A stretch of 5,685 nucleotides of DNA. Source: Comamonadaceae bacterium. GTDB lineage: Bacteria > Pseudomonadota > Gammaproteobacteria > Burkholderiales > Burkholderiaceae_C. The notes beneath the pieces were generated by a model that was given only the letters and a program-made list of their open reading frames with translations, did not search any database and was not told the origin of the DNA. The position numbers and the translations under genes were made by a program. Positions 1-5,014 of the stretch are shown here, piece after piece. Within the stretch, counting starts at the first letter, position 1. The number at the start of each line of letters is the position of its first letter. The stretch is from assembly GCA_013298415.1 (NCBI GenBank), contig JAAFHN010000200.1, positions 1-5,685 on the forward strand, given 5' to 3'.

Positions 1-16
1 CAGGAGGAAGAAGGGC

Positions 17-46
17 AAAAAAAAACCGCCGGGGTTCCGGCGGTTT
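17..46 (-). terminator. Intrinsic terminator of an aromatic amino acid attenuator
   Basis: On the minus strand the arm AAACCGCCGG (46-37) and the arm CCGGCGGTTT (32-23) form a perfect 10-bp inverted repeat around the loop AACC (36-33). The T-run extends to position 17, giving nine Ts over 25-17. The T-tract side shows that it terminates right-to-left transcription. It lies 24 nt after the stop of the aromatic-rich leader peptide, and the segment CCGCC (43-39) of its 5' arm can pair alternatively with an upstream segment. I therefore read it as the regulated terminator of an attenuator. It could also serve as the end of the tldD operon, whose last stop codon is 180 nt upstream; the two roles are compatible. 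Confidence 0.93.
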
Positions 47-93
47 CGAAGGAGGGTGTAGGGTTTTGCTTACACGCAGCTCTCTCGTCCGCC
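39..93 (-). promoter_or_regulatory. Antiterminator hairpin of the attenuator
   Basis: On the minus-strand RNA, GGCGG (93-89) pairs with CCGCC (43-39), the core of the terminator 5' arm. Beyond a 1x3 internal loop (A88 against 46-44), CGAG (87-84) pairs with TTCG (50-47), including one G-U. After a single A-C mismatch, GAG (82-80) pairs with CTC (54-52). That gives 12 base pairs, 11 of them Watson-Crick, and it is mutually exclusive with the terminator. The 5' strand lies within leader codons 17-21, just downstream of the aromatic codons, so a ribosome stalled on those codons would leave it free to pair. Pairings were worked out by eye; folding energies were not calculated. Confidence 0.72.
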
Positions 94-130
94 TGGGACT
101 GAGAACCAAAAATAAAAGTAAGCAAAAACC
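62..130 (-). promoter_or_regulatory. Leader stem blocking antitermination (P1 with inner hairpin P2)
   Basis: GGTTTTTGCTTAC (130-118, leader codons Val5 to Tyr8) is complementary to GTAAGCAAAACC (73-62, spanning the leader stop codon): 12 bp with one bulged T. Inside it, TCTC (104-101) and GTCC (99-96) pair with GAGA (86-83) and GGAC (90-87) around the loop CAGGC, with A100 bulged. The inner hairpin holds the bases that would form the antiterminator 5' strand. Together they look like the structure that forms when the ribosome does not stall, leaving the terminator free to fold. A ribosome on the aromatic codons would melt both 5' arms. Confidence 0.65.
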
Positions 131-141
131 GCGAAATTCAT
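70..141 (-). CDS. Aromatic-rich leader peptide (23 aa) of an attenuator
   Basis: A 23-codon ORF runs from ATG (141-139) to TAA (72-70). Its first 13 residues read MNFAVFAYFYFWF, and it ends in ...RESCV. Eight residues are aromatic (Phe 3, 6, 9, 11, 13; Tyr 8, 10; Trp 12), with residues 8-13 unbroken YFYFWF. Such runs are the hallmark of leader peptides at which ribosomes stall when the cognate charged tRNA is scarce, as in the trp and pheA leaders. It is followed by a strong intrinsic terminator and preceded by a promoter. It is too short for ordinary gene calling. No Shine-Dalgarno is visible before the ATG; the proposed -10 element places the transcript start on the A of the ATG, so it may be translated leaderless. 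The mixture of Phe, Tyr and Trp fits a common-pathway gene such as DAHP synthase, which would lie left of position 1. Confidence 0.85.
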   Translation of the reverse strand: MNFAVFAYFYFWFSVPGGRESCV

Positions 142-147
142 CTAGAT

Positions 148-179
148 ACTTTAGCACAGCAAAAGCGCCGTGTTGTCAA
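148..179 (-). promoter_or_regulatory. Promoter of the attenuator leader
   Basis: A perfect -35 TTGACA lies at 179-174 on the minus strand. The best -10 is the extended element TGC-TAAAGT (156-148), whose hexamer matches TATAAT at 4 of 6 positions. The spacer to this hexamer is 20 nt, longer than the usual 16-18; the TG extension may compensate. The predicted start is about position 141, the A of the leader ATG. The promoter sits in the 84-nt gap between the stop of the unknown tldD-linked gene (226) and the leader peptide, so the leader would be transcribed independently of the tldD operon. I see no terminator between that stop and the promoter. Confidence 0.6.
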
Positions 180-225
180 ACCTGTGCTGGATTGCCCCGA
201 CCGGACAGTAACGTGAGCGAAAACT

Positions 226-810
226 TCAATCACCACGCAGCTTTTTCCACCAATTGCTGGCCTGCTCCGCGCGCTGGGGCTCAAGCTCGGACTGGCTGGT
301 TTCTGAGAACGCCCTGGCGGAGAGCTGCCGATGCATGTCCATCAGCAGCATGCCATCTCCCATGGTGCGCCATGCCAGAGCTTCGAAGTCTTCGAACTGA
401 ACGGCTTGGTCTTTGTGTACTGATCGTTCCATGAGCCACTGGTTGAGCAGCAAGCGGAAGTTGTTCAGTGCCACGGTGTAATTGGCGTACTCCGGCAGCT
501 CGCGCCAGCTCATGTCGAGCTGCAACACGGCTTGCTTGTGCTGGCGCAGCTCGGTCAGCAGCGTGACCAACTTGGGGCCGATGCTTTTGATGGTTTGAGG
601 CGATTCAAGCAGCGGTGCTATTTCTTCGACCAACTTGGCCAGTCGACCCATGCTCTCGGCCAGAGCGATGGATTCTGCGTCTGAACTGGAGGAGCGCATC
701 ATGCCCACCAAGTCGTCGAATCCTTGCAGAGAAGAATTGCCGCTGTTGCCGCCGTTCTTAGGCTCTGCGCCCATGATGGTGGAGCTGAAGCGCGAGGGGC
801 GGTTGCTCAT
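226..810 (-). CDS. Hypothetical protein (194 aa) coupled to tldD
   Basis: I do not recognise this protein. The start ATG (810-808) overlaps the tldD stop as ATGA, and a good Shine-Dalgarno (GGAGG, nine bases before the ATG) lies inside the tldD 3' end, which fixes this start over a longer in-frame extension. Residues 1-45 are polar and probably disordered, with Gly/Asn/Ser-rich stretches and a serine run (residues 40-43). From about residue 45 onward the sequence looks mainly helical and amphipathic (for example AESMGRLAKLVEEIAPLL, 51-68), with several Trp residues (102, 125, 147, 187, 188). There is no signal peptide, membrane segment, Cys cluster or nucleotide-binding motif, so it is probably cytoplasmic. 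Translational coupling suggests co-expression with TldD, but this is weak evidence of function. I considered the ribosome factor YjgA/DarP, often near tldD/pmbA genes, and saw no convincing resemblance. Confidence 0.82.
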   Translation of the reverse strand: MSNRPSRFSSTIMGAEPKNGGNSGNSSLQGFDDLVGMMRSSSSDAESIALAESMGRLAKLVEEIAPLLESPQTIKSIGPKLVTLLTELRQHKQAVLQLDMSWRELPEYANYTVALNNFRLLLNQWLMERSVHKDQAVQFEDFEALAWRTMGDGMLLMDMHRQLSARAFSETSQSELEPQRAEQASNWWKKLRGD

Positions 811-2345
811 TGGGCCGTTCCTCCCACCGTGAGCCCTTCCACTCGGATGGTCGGTTGACCCACCCCCACCGGTACGGATTGCCCTTCTTTGCCGCAGGTA
901 CCCACGCCGCTGTCGAGCGCCAAATCGTTGCCGATCATGGAAACACGCGTCAGCGCATCTGGGCCGTTGCCAATCAGCGTAGCGCCTTTGATGGGGTATT
1001 GGATCTTGCCGTTTTCCACCCAATAGGCTTCGCTTGCAGCGAAGACAAATTTTCCGCTGGTGATGTCCACTTGTCCGCCGCCAAAGTTCTTGGCGAATAC
1101 GCCTTTTTTGAGCGAGGCCAGCACCTCTTCGGCAGGCGTTTTCCCAGCCAGCATGTAGGTGTTGGTCATGCGCGGCACCGGCATGTGGGCGTAGCTTTCG
1201 CGTCGGCCATTGCCAGTCTGCGGCACGCCCATCAGGCGTGCATTGGTGCGATCTTGCAAGTAGCCGCGCAAAATGCCGTCTTCGATCAACACGGTGCTCT
1301 GTGTGGCATGGCCTTCATCGTCCACGTTGAGGGATCCTCTGCGCTGCGACAGCGTGCCGTCGTCGAGCACGGTCACGCCTTTTGCAGCCACGCGCTGGCC
1401 CACGCGGCCGGAAAATGCGCTGGAGCCTTTGCGGTTGAAATCGCCTTCTAAGCCATGGCCGATCGCTTCGTGCAACAAAATGCCTGGCCAACCTGGGCCA
1501 AGCACCACGGCGAATTCGCCTGCGGGTGCGGGTCGGGCCTCCAGGTTGACGAGTGCCGACTTCACCGCATCGTCCACAAAGCGTTCGAGGCAAGCATCGT
1601 CGAACGCGGCAAGCGCGAAGCGGCCACCACCACCACCGGAGCCGGTTTCACGGCGCTCGCCAGACTGCACGATCACCGTGACGCTTAAGCGAACAAGGGG
1701 GCGCACGTCGGCGGCATGGTGACCGCTGAGTGACGCGATCCACACCACATCGTGTTCGGCGGCAAGGCTTGCCATCACTTGCACCACGCGCGGGTCTTTT
1801 TTCCGCGCCAGCGCCTCCACGCGCTCCAAAAGCGCCACCTTTGCTGCACTGTCTTTGCCGAGGATGGGGTTGCTGGTTGCGTACAGGCTCGGTGCTGTGA
1901 TGCCATTTTGGGCGGGCGCTCTGGCCCGAGCCAAAGGCAATTTCTGAGCTGCACCTGCGCTGGCCTGCTTGCCCACCTGGCGCACGATCTTCGCGGCGGC
2001 TTCGATGGCCTCGGCGGAAATGTCGTCGGAGTAGGCCAGGGCCGATTTGTCGCCTGACACCGCGCGCACGCCTACGCCTTGGTCGATGGAAAAGCTGCCG
2101 CTTTTCACCATGCCGTCTTCGAGCGACCAGGCTTCTTGCGACGTGAGTTGGAGGTAGAGGTCGCCGTCGTCGATGCCCTTGGTGCGCAGCTTGCCGCACA
2201 GGGCGTCGAGCTTGGCTTCGTCAAGGCCAAAAGGCTGGAGTAAGACTTGTCGCGCCGCAGCTTCGCGGGCGGCAGCGCTCACGGGCTCAAGCGGCAAGCT
2301 CAAGCTGAGCGATGAAAAAGTCTGATGGTTAAGCGATGCACCCAT
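807..2345 (-). CDS. tldD: TldD, zinc metallopeptidase subunit of TldD/TldE
   Basis: This is the 512-residue TldD, somewhat longer than E. coli TldD (about 480) because of an N-terminal extension. TldD pairs with TldE (PmbA) in the cytoplasm to form a heterodimeric zinc protease; in E. coli it processes microcin B17 precursor and degrades small or unfolded peptides such as the CcdA antitoxin. Visible family signatures are SIDQGVGVRAVSG (86-98), DVRPLVRLSV (213-222), the zinc motif HExxxH (H292, E293, H297 in LLHEAIGHGLEGDFNR), TGNGRRESYAHMPVPRMTNTYM (near 377-398), FGGGQVDITSGKFVF (421-435) and VGTCGKEGQSVPVG (481-494), whose Cys484 is the likely third zinc ligand. All catalytic elements look intact. 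No partner tldE is in the window. The ATG start at 2345 lacks a clear Shine-Dalgarno and is abutted by a hairpin; a GTG at codon 22 is a possible alternative. The stop overlaps the next gene. Confidence 0.97.
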   Translation of the reverse strand: MGASLNHQTFSSLSLSLPLEPVSAAAREAAARQVLLQPFGLDEAKLDALCGKLRTKGIDDGDLYLQLTSQEAWSLEDGMVKSGSFSIDQGVGVRAVSGDKSALAYSDDISAEAIEAAAKIVRQVGKQASAGAAQKLPLARARAPAQNGITAPSLYATSNPILGKDSAAKVALLERVEALARKKDPRVVQVMASLAAEHDVVWIASLSGHHAADVRPLVRLSVTVIVQSGERRETGSGGGGGRFALAAFDDACLERFVDDAVKSALVNLEARPAPAGEFAVVLGPGWPGILLHEAIGHGLEGDFNRKGSSAFSGRVGQRVAAKGVTVLDDGTLSQRRGSLNVDDEGHATQSTVLIEDGILRGYLQDRTNARLMGVPQTGNGRRESYAHMPVPRMTNTYMLAGKTPAEEVLASLKKGVFAKNFGGGQVDITSGKFVFAASEAYWVENGKIQYPIKGATLIGNGPDALTRVSMIGNDLALDSGVGTCGKEGQSVPVGVGQPTIRVEGLTVGGTAQ

Positions 2346-2363
2346 GCGACCATTCTAGGTCGC
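2346..2363 (-). promoter_or_regulatory. Hairpin or -10-like element abutting the tldD start
   Basis: GCGACC (2363-2358) and GGTCGC (2351-2346) are a perfect 6-bp inverted repeat around TAGAAT, and the 3' arm touches the tldD ATG. TAGAAT matches the -10 consensus at five of six positions and would put the transcription start on the A of the ATG, but there is no good -35 at the right distance. So this is either a -10 element for a leaderless tldD transcript or, on a longer transcript, a small stem that would mask the start codon region. Confidence 0.4.
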
Positions 2364-2426
2364 CTGACGACATTTCGCCCGGGAGCGGCCTCTAGGAGGT
2401 CGGCCCCGGCGAGGAAAACAGCGCGT

Positions 2427-2759
2427 TCAGGTCAAATCCACGGTCTCAGCGCTGGTGCCATTGGTCTTGCAGGATTCGATGCCCGCATCGCGCGAGGCTT
2501 CGGAGCTGTACATCTGGCTGTTGCCAATCACTTGGTGATTGCCGGCTTTCAGCACGAAGTACGGATCACCCTTGCCGCTGTTGAGCTTGTCGTAGCGTGC
2601 GTCGTTGCCAGCGTTGGCTTTCACCGAAGCAATGCCGTTCACGGCGCTCGCTTTGGCTTCGTACATCTCGCTGCTCAAAATGGTTTGGCCATTGCCGGCC
2701 AGCAGGCTGAAGTAAAACTTGTCGTTTTTCGAGCGCTTGAGTTCAAATTTACCGGCCAT
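2427..2759 (-). CDS. yegP: YegP/UPF0339 family protein with two DUF1508 repeats
   Basis: This 110-residue protein has the same length and overall pattern as E. coli YegP. It consists of two tandem copies of the DUF1508 motif: KFYFSLLAGNGQTILSSEMY (14-33) with GIASVKAN (42-49), and PYFVLKAGNHQVIGNSQMY (66-84) with GIESCKTNGT (93-102). The fold in this family is a small beta-alpha repeat; the function is not established, and I infer none here. It has no signal peptide. The start ATG (2759-2757) has a Shine-Dalgarno TGGAG (2770-2766) six bases upstream. It is flanked by a 133-nt upstream and an 81-nt downstream gap, so it may be its own transcription unit, although it is co-oriented with tldD. 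Confidence 0.93.
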   Translation of the reverse strand: MAGKFELKRSKNDKFYFSLLAGNGQTILSSEMYEAKASAVNGIASVKANAGNDARYDKLNSGKGDPYFVLKAGNHQVIGNSQMYSSEASRDAGIESCKTNGTSAETVDLT

Positions 2760-2765
2760 GGCATG

Positions 2766-2770
2766 CTCCA
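2766..2770 (-). promoter_or_regulatory. Shine-Dalgarno of yegP
   Basis: TGGAG lies six bases upstream of the yegP ATG. It supports the 110-residue form over the longer in-frame ORF that reads through from 3056. Confidence 0.75.
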
Positions 2771-2791
2771 AGAGGAAGAAGGGATAACGCT

Positions 2792-2820
2792 TTTGTAGCG
2801 GTTTCAGCCGCCCTGCGCAA
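2792..2820 (-). promoter_or_regulatory. Candidate promoter of yegP
   Basis: TTGCGC (2820-2815) and TACAAA (2797-2792) are separated by exactly 17 nt on the minus strand, with a predicted start near 2785. The -10 hexamer matches consensus at four of six positions and the -35 at only three, so this is a weak sigma-70 candidate. The rest of the 133-nt gap (2760-2892) holds the Shine-Dalgarno and a GC-rich imperfect inverted repeat without a T-tract; I see no convincing terminator for the upstream oxidoreductase gene. Confidence 0.35.
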
Positions 2821-2892
2821 GGGGGCGCAGCGAGGCCTGTGTGGGTATGCACAAGGCTGTGGGGCGTTTCAGACGGCGGCGCGCGAAACCAC

Positions 2893-3810
2893 TCAGATTC
2901 CAGCTTCAGCCACCCAAGCGATGAGCTCGCTGTCGTCGCGGTCTTGCCAGCCTGCCGCACAGGCCTTTGAAAACGCGCTTGCTGCGGGTTCGAGCCAATC
3001 GGTGGCGAGGCCTTGGCTGCGCAGCATTTCAAGTGCGAGCGCGCTGTCCTTCGCAAGCAATGCCATGCGAGCTTGCACGATTCGCTGGCCCGATAGGTAA
3101 CGCTGACCCCGATGGCCGCCGATCCAGCTTTGCCCGCTGGAAGAGTTCACCACGCTTTGCAGCAGGCTTCCAGGCAAACCCAATCGGTCTGAGGCCGCCA
3201 GCGCCTGGGCGTGGTTGTACAGGTGCACGGTGGCCAATGCGTTGTTGAGCAGCTTGGCGGTGGTGGCCATGCCGATTTCCGCACCCACCACGGTTTGCGC
3301 CCTGCTCATCGCATCCAGTGCGGGCTGAGCGCAACGCAGCGCATCGGCACTGCCTGCCAGCATCATGCTCATGCTGCCATCGCGTGCGCGCACTGGCCCG
3401 CCTGACACTGGGGCATCGAGCATCTGTAAGCCGAGCGCGCCCAGCCGCGTGCCGATGGCCTGCATGTCGGTCACACTGATCGTGGAAGTGACAAGCACCG
3501 TGCTGCCCGGCCGCAGCTTCAGAGCCAAGCCGTGGTGAAAGTGCAGGCCACCTTCGGGTTCGCCAAACAACACCTCATGGGCTTGCGCTGCATTCACCAC
3601 GCAAATCAACGCTATTGAAAATGTAGCAACAGATGCAATGAAATCATGGACAGTGGTGCAATTTTCCTTGAAATTGGCACTTGCAGCGGCGTCCACATCG
3701 ATCACCCGCACTTCAAGGCCTGCCTCGATGCAGCGGTGCGCCATGCCAGAGCCCATTTGGCCCACGCCCACCACCAGCACTCGGGGAGGGCTCAAGCCCA
3801 CCTCGGTCAC
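2893..3810 (-). CDS. NAD(P)-dependent 3-hydroxyisobutyrate dehydrogenase-family oxidoreductase
   Basis: This 305-residue protein belongs to the beta-hydroxyacid dehydrogenase family (6-phosphogluconate dehydrogenase-like), which oxidises 3-hydroxy acids with NAD(P). It has an N-terminal Rossmann fold with GVGQMGSGMA (15-24), the acidic strand end VRVIDVD (34-40), the substrate-binding motif DAPVSGGPVRARDGSMSMM (132-150), the helix with catalytic Lys186 and Asn189 (TAKLLNN, 184-190), and a C-terminal KDSALAL (254-260). All key residues are present and the length is normal. The CVVNAAQ segment (70-76) recalls the L-threonate dehydrogenase (LtnD-like) branch, but substrate cannot be fixed from this. 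The start is GTG (3810-3808), overlapping the rodA stop as GTGA without a clear Shine-Dalgarno, so it is probably translationally coupled to rodA; nearby in-frame GTG codons are alternatives. Codons for residues 47-70 are unusually AT-rich. Confidence 0.93.
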   Translation of the reverse strand: MTEVGLSPPRVLVVGVGQMGSGMAHRCIEAGLEVRVIDVDAAASANFKENCTTVHDFIASVATFSIALICVVNAAQAHEVLFGEPEGGLHFHHGLALKLRPGSTVLVTSTISVTDMQAIGTRLGALGLQMLDAPVSGGPVRARDGSMSMMLAGSADALRCAQPALDAMSRAQTVVGAEIGMATTAKLLNNALATVHLYNHAQALAASDRLGLPGSLLQSVVNSSSGQSWIGGHRGQRYLSGQRIVQARMALLAKDSALALEMLRSQGLATDWLEPAASAFSKACAAGWQDRDDSELIAWVAEAGI

Positions 3811-4958
3811 AAGCCGACGCGCTTGGTGCGCGCCACACTCATCAAAATCCCCAGGCCAAAGCCCAGTGTGACCATGGCCGTGCCGCCGTAGCTGATGAAC
3901 GGGAGCGGCACACCCACCACCGGCAAGATGCCGCTCACCATGCCAATGTTCACAAAGCCGTAGGTGAAGAAAATCAGCGACACGCTGCCGGCCAGCAAGC
4001 GCTCAAACAAGCTTCGCCCTCGGCTTGCAATCACCAAGCCGCGCAACACGAAAAAGCCGAGTGTGCAGATCAAAATGAGGTTGCCGATGAGACCAAACTC
4101 CTCTGAATACGCCGCAAAAATGAAATCGGTGGTGCGCTCCGGGATGAATTCCAAATGTGTTTGCGATCCTTGCATGTAGCCCTTGCCAAAGATGCCGCCA
4201 GCACCAATCGCGATCATGCCTTGGATGATGTGAAAGCCTTTGCCCAGCGGGTCTTGCATGGGATCGAGCAGGGTGCACACGCGCTGCTGCTGGTAGCCGT
4301 GCAACAGTGGCCAATCCACACCGTCTTGGCAGATTTGCGGCTCAAACCAGACGATCAAAACGATGCCGATCAGGCCCAACGCAACAGGTGGCAGTATCAA
4401 CTTCCAGGGCAATCCCGCAAAAAAAATGACGTACAAGCCAGCGCTCAACACCAGCAAGGCGGTGCCCAAATCGGGTTGTTTGGCAATCAGGCCGACCGGC
4501 ACGATGAGGATCAGGGTGGCAACCACAAAGTCGAGCGGCCTCAGTTGCCCTTCGCGCCGCTGAAACCACCAGGCCAGCATCATCGGCAGGCCGATCTTCA
4601 AAATCTCGCTCGGCTGAATGGTGATGCCCAGGTAAAGCCAGCGCTTCGCGCCTTTTTTGCTGATGCCAAAAATGGCCGTGGCGATCAACAAAGCCACGCC
4701 GATCACGTAGATGGGCACGGCCACTTGCATGAGGCGCTGCGGCGGGATTTGGGCCACCACAAACAAAATCAGGGCCGCAATCGCCATGTTGCGAAAGTGA
4801 TCCACAAAGCGGGTGCCGTGGTCTGCGCCCACGGAAAACATCGTGATCAAGCCGAGGGCGGCCAGCACCAGGGTGCCAATCAGGAGCGGTGCGTCGAAGC
4901 CCCGAAACCACGGGGCCAAGCGCGTGAGCGGGTGGGCTTGACCGAAGGAATGTGCCAT
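3807..4958 (-). CDS. rodA: RodA, SEDS-family peptidoglycan glycosyltransferase
   Basis: This is the 383-residue RodA (E. coli RodA is 370), the inner-membrane glycan polymerase of the rod-shape elongasome, which polymerises lipid II with the transpeptidase PBP2 and MreBCD. About ten hydrophobic segments are visible, the first near 24-42 and the last near 352-376. Family signatures are KRWLYLGITIQPSEILKI (105-122), AKQPDLGTALLVL (159-171), YQQQRVCTLLDP (222-233), DPLGKGFHIIQGMIAIGAGG (236-255) with the functionally essential Asp expected at D236, LEFIPERTTDFIFA (269-282) and GVPLPFISYGGT (349-360). The ATG at 4958 gives the expected RodA N-terminus; the much longer ORF reaching 5303 runs antisense through rnb and is not used. 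There is no evident Shine-Dalgarno. In many relatives rodA follows mrdA in the mre cluster; here the upstream neighbour is a divergent RNase gene. Confidence 0.97.
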   Translation of the reverse strand: MAHSFGQAHPLTRLAPWFRGFDAPLLIGTLVLAALGLITMFSVGADHGTRFVDHFRNMAIAALILFVVAQIPPQRLMQVAVPIYVIGVALLIATAIFGISKKGAKRWLYLGITIQPSEILKIGLPMMLAWWFQRREGQLRPLDFVVATLILIVPVGLIAKQPDLGTALLVLSAGLYVIFFAGLPWKLILPPVALGLIGIVLIVWFEPQICQDGVDWPLLHGYQQQRVCTLLDPMQDPLGKGFHIIQGMIAIGAGGIFGKGYMQGSQTHLEFIPERTTDFIFAAYSEEFGLIGNLILICTLGFFVLRGLVIASRGRSLFERLLAGSVSLIFFTYGFVNIGMVSGILPVVGVPLPFISYGGTAMVTLGFGLGILMSVARTKRVGL

Positions 4959-4965
4959 CGGGTGG

Positions 4966-4997
4966 ATTATGTTCGCGCCAATGCCTGCATGTGACAA
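4966..4997 (-). promoter_or_regulatory. Candidate rodA promoter
   Basis: On the minus strand TTGTCA (4997-4992) and CATAAT (4971-4966) each match consensus at five of six positions, but the spacer is 20 nt, which is long. The -10 ends seven bases before the rodA ATG, so the transcript would start at or one base before the start codon. The element occupies most of the 46-nt gap to the divergent rnb gene. Confidence 0.45.
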
Positions 4998-5014
4998 TTC
5001 AGCGATGCATGTGA
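4986..5014. repeat. Direct repeat TGCATGTGA in the rodA-rnb gap
   Basis: TGCATGTGA occurs at 4986-4994 and again at 5006-5014, 20 bp apart, about two helical turns. The first copy overlaps the candidate rodA -35, and the second overlaps the rnb start codon. The spacing would suit a protein binding one face of the DNA, but with only two copies, one partly coding, chance is a real alternative. Confidence 0.35.

Noticed and set aside
142..225. Possible terminator directly after the 194-aa gene
   Set aside because: No stable stem followed by a T-tract; the stretch is better explained by the leader promoter. The attenuator terminator may end this transcript too.
66..434. A 122-codon plus-strand open frame at the left end
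   Set aside because: It runs antisense through the leader peptide, the promoter and the 3' end of the 194-aa gene; composition is shadow-like and no ribosome site is evident.
2364..2426. Possible terminator between yegP and tldD (GGCC- and CCTC/GAGG-containing inverted repeats)
   Set aside because: The stems are short and interrupted and no T-tract follows; it does not meet the standard of an intrinsic terminator.
4..2783. Shared 12-mer GAGGAAGAAGGG at 4-15 and 2772-2783 (pyrimidine-rich on the transcribed strand, upstream of yegP and of the gene beyond position 1)
   Set aside because: It is low-complexity, and about one 12-mer match is expected by chance in a window of this size.
2813..2830. 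GC-rich imperfect inverted repeat upstream of yegP
   Set aside because: Stem of about five bp with a long loop and no T-tract; it overlaps the candidate promoter and shows no sign of being a terminator or mobile element.
4155..4994. A 279-codon plus-strand open frame opposite rodA
   Set aside because: It is antisense to clear RodA sequence, is rich in His, Gln and Asp as expected of a reverse-complement shadow in a high-GC genome, and has no recognisable domain.
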